Assembly: GCF_020966755.1 (NCBI RefSeq)
Contig: NZ_JAJKFT010000010.1
Span: forward strand, 1,948,720-2,012,719
DNA: 64,000 nt
Direction: 5' to 3'
Origin: Blastopirellula sediminis
GTDB taxonomy: Bacteria > Planctomycetota > Planctomycetia > Pirellulales > Pirellulaceae
The notes below the pieces were generated by a model. The model was not told the origin of the DNA. It saw nothing but the letters and a program-made list of their open reading frames with translations, and did no database searches. A program made the translations under genes and the position numbers. How positions within the stretch are numbered: the stretch's first letter is position 1; each line of letters begins with the position of its first letter. Shown in pieces: positions 59,212-64,000 of the stretch.

Positions 59212-60108
59212 ATGTCTGTAGAAACTTCTCTTGCTGACCAGGTCATCACGCGCTATCTGAAAGCGGCGGATATCAACCTCAGCAATCCCAACCGGCACGG
59301 CAACCTGGTGACGCTTTCGACCGGGGGGGGAGCTACGGACGTGATGGTGACGGCCGACCTGCATGGCAATCGGCGCAACTTCCAGCGGATCCTCGAGCTC
59401 GCGGCTCTCGACGCTAACCCGGAACGACACTTGGTTTTGCAAGAAGTCTGTCACGGCGGCCCCACTTATCCGCAAGGGGGGGGCTGCATGTCGCATTTGA
59501 TGCTGGAGGACGTCGCCCAGCTGGTCTGTGAATATCCCTACCGCGTTCATTTCTTGTTGAGCAATCATGAACTGGCCGAGATGGTCGACTTCCCTATTCT
59601 GAAAGGGGGGAAGATGCTCAACCTGATGTTCCGCGCCGGACTGCAAGAGATGTACGGCAACCGGACCGCCGACGTCCGCGACTCCTATCTCCACTTTCTC
59701 CGTAGCCTGCCGATCGGCGTGAAAGCGGGTGAGCGCCTGCTGATCTGCCACAGCCTGCCGGAGAAGTGCGACCAAAAGCCGTTTGATCCAGCCGTCTTTG
59801 ATCGGCCGCTCGCCGAAGAAGATCTCTCCTGCCAGGGAGATGTCGGCCGTATGGTGTGGGGACGCGATTTCCGCCAGGAGAACGCTGATGCGTTCGCCGA
59901 GCAGACCGGGGCTCAATACTTCCTTACCGGACACGAACCGTCGACCGAAGGTTTCCAAACCCCAAACTCACGCCAGGTGATTCTCGATTGCTGTTGTCAG
60001 AACGGTTGCTATGCGATCGTGCCGGTCGACGATGAGCTCAGCTACGGCCGACTTCTGGCCGAAGTTCAGCGCTTGCACAAGCCGACGCCTTATCCGTTCG
60101 GCATGTAA
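59212..60108 (+). CDS. Calcineurin-like metallophosphoesterase
   Basis: 298 residues from ATG 59212; the upstream extension is not credible. Metal-site motifs are DLHGN (Asp49, His51), NHE at 118-120 and TGHEPS near the C-terminus. The usual GDxxDRG block is altered to LVLQEVCHGGP, so the metal centre differs from standard PPP phosphatases. The product is probably a cytoplasmic phosphoprotein or nucleotide phosphatase. A membrane-protein gene starts 10 nt downstream, so the two form an operon. Confidence 0.82.
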   Translation: MSVETSLADQVITRYLKAADINLSNPNRHGNLVTLSTGGGATDVMVTADLHGNRRNFQRILELAALDANPERHLVLQEVCHGGPTYPQGGGCMSHLMLEDVAQLVCEYPYRVHFLLSNHELAEMVDFPILKGGKMLNLMFRAGLQEMYGNRTADVRDSYLHFLRSLPIGVKAGERLLICHSLPEKCDQKPFDPAVFDRPLAEEDLSCQGDVGRMVWGRDFRQENADAFAEQTGAQYFLTGHEPSTEGFQTPNSRQVILDCCCQNGCYAIVPVDDELSYGRLLAEVQRLHKPTPYPFGM

Positions 60109-60118
60109 GGAGCGAGCC

Positions 60119-60670
60119 ATGGCCGACCAGCGAACGAGGGAACCCGTTTCGCCGCGACGGATTCCCGGTCGGTTCAGCGAGTTGAATCTCAGCGGCCGCT
60201 ACATCGCCGGAGCGATTACCGTGCTGATCGCTTTCGCCGCGTTTGTGACCGTGGGGCTGATCATCGCCCTCACCAGCTTGTATCAAAGCAGCGTGAATCC
60301 TTGGGCGGCGGCGGTGATAATTGGTACGTTCGCCGCAGTCGTCAGCGTGCCGTTTGGGATGTTCTTCGGCGCTCTGATCGCTCAGATCCTGGGGTACTCG
60401 ACCTTCAAGCAGGTTTGGGTTCCCAAGATTACCATTACCGGGCTTTTGGTAACGACCTTCTTTTGCTGTGCGGCCGCTTCGCTCGGCTACTATGCGTTCA
60501 ACTATGCCAGCGATACGTTGCCGCGTCGTTATCTGTTTATCGTCGTCGCGTTGGCGATGCCGCCGCTATTGATGATCGTCATTAGTCTCGGACGAGTGAC
60601 GATGCGTTGGCTCCATCGTCGCTACCATCCCTACAACGCGGAAGTGATCGACGAAGATATCGAGATGTAA
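60119..60670 (+). CDS. Four-TM membrane protein cotranscribed with metallophosphoesterase
   Basis: 183 residues from ATG 60119, with AAGGAG 6 nt upstream and the phosphoesterase stop only 10 nt before. Four hydrophobic segments (IAGAITVLIAFAAFVTVGLIIAL, AAVIIGTFAAVVSVPFGMFFGALIAQIL, ITGLLVTTFFCCAAASLGYY, FIVVALAMPPLLMIVISLG) and an acidic tail (VIDEDIEM). The family is not recognised. It may tether or regulate the phosphoesterase (inference from the operon). Confidence 0.75.
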   Translation: MADQRTREPVSPRRIPGRFSELNLSGRYIAGAITVLIAFAAFVTVGLIIALTSLYQSSVNPWAAAVIIGTFAAVVSVPFGMFFGALIAQILGYSTFKQVWVPKITITGLLVTTFFCCAAASLGYYAFNYASDTLPRRYLFIVVALAMPPLLMIVISLGRVTMRWLHRRYHPYNAEVIDEDIEM

Positions 60671-60687
60671 TTCTCGCGATCGGCGCA

Positions 60688-60724
60688 TAAAAAAACGTTC
60701 CGACGGACGGCGCCGCCGGAACGT
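60688..60724 (-). terminator. Intrinsic terminator of the DUF1559 gene
   Basis: ACGTTCCG (60695-60702) pairs with CGGAACGT (60717-60724), with further CGGCGCCG pairing inside; on the minus strand a T-run follows. Confidence 0.8.
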
Positions 60725-60755
60725 ACGTGGATTGAACCTTCGCGTTACGCTCGCG

Positions 60756-61715
60756 TCAGTTCAAGTCGATGACTTGGCCGTCGTGGACGTTTCCCAGATT
60801 AGTGAACGTCGTCAGATCGATTTGATAGGCGATGTTGCGGACGCTTCCGTCAGCCAGCGCAGCGTTGAAGCCGCCGATGTGGGACGAGCCGAAACGTTGT
60901 TCGCCGTCGTTGATCTTCGGATCGGGAAGCGGAATGCGATTCGTATAGCGAACCGTATCGTGGTCCCAGCCGGAGGTATAACCTTCGTTGTCGTCCCCCT
61001 GATAGGTGAAGAGTTTGGTGATGTTCAACCGTTTGTCGCCGCACATGATTGTGTTGGAGGTGCCGTCAGTGATGCTGTGCATGCCGATATCCTGACGAAA
61101 GCCGTTCTTCGGGCCGGTCGGGGTCGAACTGCTGCAACCGGTCGAATCGCTTGGCCGAGCCAGGATGCCGGTTCCCTCGGCGTTGGCGGCGGCGTAGTCG
61201 GTGCCGGCGTGAGAGAAGTTTCTCGTTGCGGACAAGCAAAGTTTGTCGGGACCAAAGGCGTACCAGTCATTCGTCGGACCAAATGCGATCGCCCCGCGAC
61301 GCGACGGACAGAAGAAGGTCGGAATCGGCGAGCCCATCGCTACGATCGAGCGTCCCAGGTCGTCGGTTGCTCCGCCCCCTTCCCAGACCGCAGTCTGTTC
61401 CAGGAATGGCAAGATCTGAAAGCCCCACCCGGCGCCTTGTTGTTTGCCGGTCGCCGGCGAGCCGTTGACATAAGTAACGTGGTACGACCAATGGTAACCG
61501 CCGGTTGGAAACGTCTTGTACGTGTCGTGGTGGTTGTGCCAGGCCAGGCCGATTTGTTTCAGCTGGTTGGTGCATTGCATTCGCCGGGCCGCTTCGCGGG
61601 CTTGCTGTACCGCCGGCAGCAGCAATGCGATGAGAACGCCGATGATCGCAATCACGACTAGTAACTCGACCAAGGTGAACCCGGAGCCGCGCCGTCGTCT
61701 TCCAGTGGAACGCAT
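60756..61715 (-). CDS. DUF1559 protein with type IV pilin-like N-terminus
   Basis: 319 residues; AGGAG lies about 8 nt before ATG 61715. The N-terminus (RRGSGFTLVELLVVIAIIGVLIALLLPAVQQAREAARR as shown by its GFTLVELLVVIAIIG core) is a prepilin-type N-methylation site. The C-terminus has H-X9-DG (SSHIGGFNAALADG). This paralogous family is greatly expanded in planctomycetes and is thought to lie in the envelope; function is unproven. It lies downstream of the small lipoprotein gene in the same direction and has its own terminator. Confidence 0.95.
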   Translation of the reverse strand: MRSTGRRRRGSGFTLVELLVVIAIIGVLIALLLPAVQQAREAARRMQCTNQLKQIGLAWHNHHDTYKTFPTGGYHWSYHVTYVNGSPATGKQQGAGWGFQILPFLEQTAVWEGGGATDDLGRSIVAMGSPIPTFFCPSRRGAIAFGPTNDWYAFGPDKLCLSATRNFSHAGTDYAAANAEGTGILARPSDSTGCSSSTPTGPKNGFRQDIGMHSITDGTSNTIMCGDKRLNITKLFTYQGDDNEGYTSGWDHDTVRYTNRIPLPDPKINDGEQRFGSSHIGGFNAALADGSVRNIAYQIDLTTFTNLGNVHDGQVIDLN

Positions 61716-61857
61716 GAGGGAACTCCTGATAGGGAAGAGGGATGAAAAGATATTGGCGAGGCGCTGAAGGAATCAGGTCAGGATCACGCTCCGCCGTTTG
61801 AGTTGAAAAGGCGTAGGCGTCCCAGGTCGCGGATGACGAGGGACGGAGGAAAATCGT

Positions 61858-62292
61858 TTAGTATTTCGAGAGGTCGATGTCGAGCGTTTTGGTTCCGTCG
61901 ACCACCAGTTCGATCGGCGTATGGGCCGCGTCGAACTTTCCTTTCAGGACGTCCACCTCGGGATAGGGATCCCACTGGCGAACTGCGACTTTATAAGTAC
62001 CGTTCGGCAAGCCGGCGCCGGTCGGACCTCCGGGACGAAACTCGCCGGTCGCCGGATCGACGATGGCGCTCATCGGATTCGATTCGTCCGGCTTGCCTGC
62101 TTCGTTGACGCGATAGAAGGTCACTTCGACTTTGCCGACGCCGATCTCAGCGTTAGCGACTTTCAGCAACTCGCCGCCGTTGTGCACTTTGCCGGTGACG
62201 GAATGAGCGTCTGACGGCGCTCCTCCACATCCAACGCTAAGAAGGAGACAAGCTCCGCAAATCAGGGTGAGAAAGAAGCCGGGAGTTCTCAC
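61858..62292 (-). CDS. Lipoprotein with carboxypeptidase-regulatory-like fold
   Basis: 144 residues from GTG 62292 (GAGAG about 9 nt upstream), chosen because it begins the signal peptide MRTPGFFLTLICGACLLLSVGC; a longer frame from TTG is unlikely. The lipobox-like SVGCGG sets the lipid site. The mature part is a beta sandwich (VTGKVHNGGELLKV, VEVTFYRVNEAGKP, NGTYKVAVRQWDPYPEVDV, KTLDIDLSKY). This kind of small lipoprotein commonly sits beside DUF1559 genes. Periplasm-facing; no enzymatic motif. Confidence 0.8.
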   Translation of the reverse strand: MRTPGFFLTLICGACLLLSVGCGGAPSDAHSVTGKVHNGGELLKVANAEIGVGKVEVTFYRVNEAGKPDESNPMSAIVDPATGEFRPGGPTGAGLPNGTYKVAVRQWDPYPEVDVLKGKFDAAHTPIELVVDGTKTLDIDLSKY

Positions 62293-62349
62293 GGGTGCGA
62301 CTCTCAGAAGGGATGCGCATATCGAAAAGGGTAATTTATTAAAATTTAG

Positions 62350-62355
62350 TTTATA
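62350..62355 (-). promoter_or_regulatory. Possible -10 box of lipoprotein/DUF1559 unit
   Basis: TATAAA on the minus strand at 62355-62350 lies in an A/T-rich stretch upstream of the lipoprotein start; no good -35 is seen. Confidence 0.25.
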
Positions 62356-62454
62356 GGGGGATACCGGAAAAACAATGCCCTTTACGCGCAAAATAGCGTC
62401 GGTTTGTTGTGTTTAATTGCAGTCTGATTCGCGCAGGTTGATAGCACGGACCAA

Positions 62455-63027
62455 CTATTTCATCTTCAAAAACGCTCGCCAGCCGGTCCGGTGCGGGAGC
62501 GGAATGTTCAGTCCTTCGTTGTGCGATTGGACCGGTTCGACCGTGTAAAAGAGAGTCGGATCGTTTTCGATCGCGATCTTGAGCAGCCGTTTCAGCTTCC
62601 GGCGGTGGCAGTTCATATAGATCAGCAGGACCGGCCCTTCGCGTCCTTCGCCGGTGAAGGTCGTAACTCGCTGCTTCTCTTCCCGGAGCGCTTTGGCGAC
62701 TTTCAGTCCGTCATGGGGCGAAATCATCCGGACCACGACGTGGCCGAGAGCGAGAAACCGTTCCAGGCGAATCCCGACTGCGTTTCCCGCGGCGAATCCC
62801 CCCGCGTAGGCGAACAGATAGACTGGGTTTTCGCCGATCCCGGAAATGACCTGCGAGATCGCGATCGTCCAGATCAGCACCTCAAAAAAACCAAGGCAAA
62901 CCGACAATCCGAGTCGACCCTGCACCACCGAAATGGTGCGCAGCGTGCCGATCGACACGTCGAGAATTCGCGTGCAGAAGATGAAAGCGGCGACGACCCA
63001 AAACGGTTGGTCGGCGAGAAAGTGCAT
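62455..63027 (-). CDS. UPF0316/DUF2179 membrane protein
   Basis: 190 residues from ATG 63027, giving the usual UPF0316 length; the frame upstream lacks support. About three transmembrane segments (FWVVAAFIFCTRILDVSIGTLRTISVV, LGFFEVLIWTIAISQVI, YLFAYAGGFAAGNAVGI) are followed by a DUF2179 domain (TTFTGEGREGPVLLIYMNC). RTISVVQGR and the G-rich last helix are family marks. Integral membrane, function unknown. It diverges from rlmN. Confidence 0.9.
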   Translation of the reverse strand: MHFLADQPFWVVAAFIFCTRILDVSIGTLRTISVVQGRLGLSVCLGFFEVLIWTIAISQVISGIGENPVYLFAYAGGFAAGNAVGIRLERFLALGHVVVRMISPHDGLKVAKALREEKQRVTTFTGEGREGPVLLIYMNCHRRKLKRLLKIAIENDPTLFYTVEPVQSHNEGLNIPLPHRTGWRAFLKMK

Positions 63028-63158
63028 GACAGGCTCAGGCAGGAAGCGTTGCTGGGGAAAAGCGAGATTGTCGCGGACATTCGCAACCGCGCTAACCCCA
63101 TTGCCTGAATTCGCGGGAATAACGCAGCTTTTCACCCAGACGCGTGCTCCGCGCTTCC

Positions 63159-63187
63159 TTGGTTCCCACGCCGATTCGACCTACAAT
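63159..63187 (+). promoter_or_regulatory. Candidate promoter of rlmN
   Basis: TTGGTT (63159-63164), 17-nt spacer, TACAAT (63182-63187). Confidence 0.5.
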
Positions 63188-63277
63188 ACAGGGTCGTTTG
63201 AGCCAAACTGGGAACCGTCATGAATCTGTCGATCGATCTATCGAAAAGCGCAAAGCCGTCCTGCCGAAAGTGGGGCC

Positions 63278-64000
63278 ATGCTGCATAGCATTCATGACGA
63301 CGTCGCGGTGGAGTCGCTCCGTAAACGCTTGGCCCTCGATCCGCATCGCTTGCGGAGGTTGCGGACGCGACTGCTGAAGCTGCAGGGCTCGGACGCAGAG
63401 GCGCTCGCCGAACTGCCGGCCGATGCGCAACAGGCGTTCGCCAACGAGATCCGCTTTCATGAGCTGACGCTCGATCAGCGGTTCGATTCGCAGTTGGACG
63501 GCGCATCGAAATTGCTCTTCCGCACCAGCGACGGGCTGTTGCTCGAGTCAGTAATCTTGCGGGTCGCGTCAGGGCGGACCGCGCTGTGCGTTTCGTCGCA
63601 GGTCGGCTGCGCGGCGAATTGCGACTTTTGTGCGACCGGCAAAATGGGGATCGCCCGCAGTCTGTCGGCGCCGCAGATCCTTGACCAGGTCGTGCAAGCG
63701 AATCAAATGCTGAAGCCGGAAGGTCGCAAGATTCGCAACATCGTCTTCATGGGGATGGGGGAGCCATTTCACAACGTCGCCGCCGTTCACGAGACGCTCG
63801 AGAAGCTGGTCTCTCCGCTTGGATTTGATCAATCGCCGCGGCGGACGCTCGTTTCGACCGTTGGGTTGCCCAGCGCGATGGTCGAGTTCGCCCGCAAGTT
63901 TCCCGGTGTGAATCTCGCTCTCAGCTTGCACAGCGCGATTCAGTCGCGACGCGAGGAGATCATTCCGCTGGCGGCTAAGTACGACTTGAAAGAGTTGCGT
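63278..64000 (+). CDS. rlmN: 23S rRNA (adenine-C2) methyltransferase RlmN, partial
   Basis: The first 241 residues are visible; the frame runs off the right edge. The radical-SAM cluster motif is GCAANCDFC (Cys111, Cys115, Cys118). SSQVGCAANCDFCATG, FMGMGEPFHN, STVGLP and LALSLHSA fit RlmN/Cfr-type enzymes. The N-terminal region (RLRRLRTRLLKLQGSDAEAL) is the usual helical module. RlmN methylates A2503 of 23S rRNA and A37 of some tRNAs in other bacteria. The start ATG 63278 has GGGG close upstream; a 22-codon frame at 63220 overlaps it. Confidence 0.92.
   Translation, partial: MLHSIHDDVAVESLRKRLALDPHRLRRLRTRLLKLQGSDAEALAELPADAQQAFANEIRFHELTLDQRFDSQLDGASKLLFRTSDGLLLESVILRVASGRTALCVSSQVGCAANCDFCATGKMGIARSLSAPQILDQVVQANQMLKPEGRKIRNIVFMGMGEPFHNVAAVHETLEKLVSPLGFDQSPRRTLVSTVGLPSAMVEFARKFPGVNLALSLHSAIQSRREEIIPLAAKYDLKELR

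Overview
The window reads as a chromosomal segment of a planctomycete, probably Pirellulales and Blastopirellula/Bremerella-like. The evidence is a DUF1559 pilin-like protein with the H-X9-DG motif, a formylglycine sulfatase, a Tat-exported sialidase-like protein, several ECF-type sigma factors placed next to Ser/Thr protein kinases, many secreted or lipoprotein genes, an HTTM protein, DUF1080 and C-type-lectin-like modules, and GC-rich DNA. The genus is inference from gene content. No rRNA, tRNA, CRISPR array, insertion sequence or prophage was seen.

Layout. 1-14.8 kb is a signalling island built around a divergent intergenic at 3916-4102. Leftward runs a tightly coupled operon: a FHA + Ser/Thr kinase, a membrane protein with two FHA domains and a protease-like domain lacking its catalytic residues, and a secreted coiled-coil protein cut by the window edge. 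Rightward run two sigma factors, a decayed kinase remnant, and two large transmembrane kinases with ectodomains made of jelly-roll-like, C-type-lectin-like and DUF1080 modules. 14.9-20.7 kb holds a Kup potassium transporter, a ceramidase-family protein, a galactonate-dehydratase-family enzyme and a divergent GntR regulator with two winged-helix domains; a palindrome overlaps the dehydratase promoter. 20.7-24.1 kb is a secreted Cys-rich protein plus a secreted caspase-like protease, separated by an intrinsic terminator. 24.1-30.8 kb carries a peroxiredoxin-like protein, a sulfatase, a DUF1223 lipoprotein, a methyltransferase, an HTTM protein with a membrane partner, and a Pro/Lys-rich repeat protein. 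31.1-35.9 kb is a second sigma factor-kinase pair followed by an envelope protein.

36-44 kb: small membrane proteins, an orphan adenine-type DNA methyltransferase, a sialidase-like protein, a MarR regulator with an almost leaderless promoter, a flavin-dependent halogenase-like oxidoreductase, an APC permease and an unusual lactate/malate-dehydrogenase-family enzyme. 44-51 kb: a 1489-residue hybrid histidine kinase, a secreted HEAT-repeat protein and a secreted coiled-coil protein. 51-57 kb: a cytosine methyltransferase with a Vsr mismatch endonuclease, a conserved hypothetical and an enlarged Tex protein. 57-64 kb: a small lipoprotein, a PilZ-type membrane protein, a metallophosphoesterase with a membrane partner, a DUF1559/lipoprotein pair, a UPF0316 protein and the start of rlmN.

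The recurring theme is coupling of ECF-like sigma factors with Ser/Thr kinases (two loci) and phosphopeptide-recognition modules. The most unusual features are the RQT-motif repeats beside an FHA domain, the lectin/DUF1080 receptor kinases with a dead paralogue between sigma factors and kinases, REP-like hairpins in convergent intergenic spaces, and the variant dehydrogenase.
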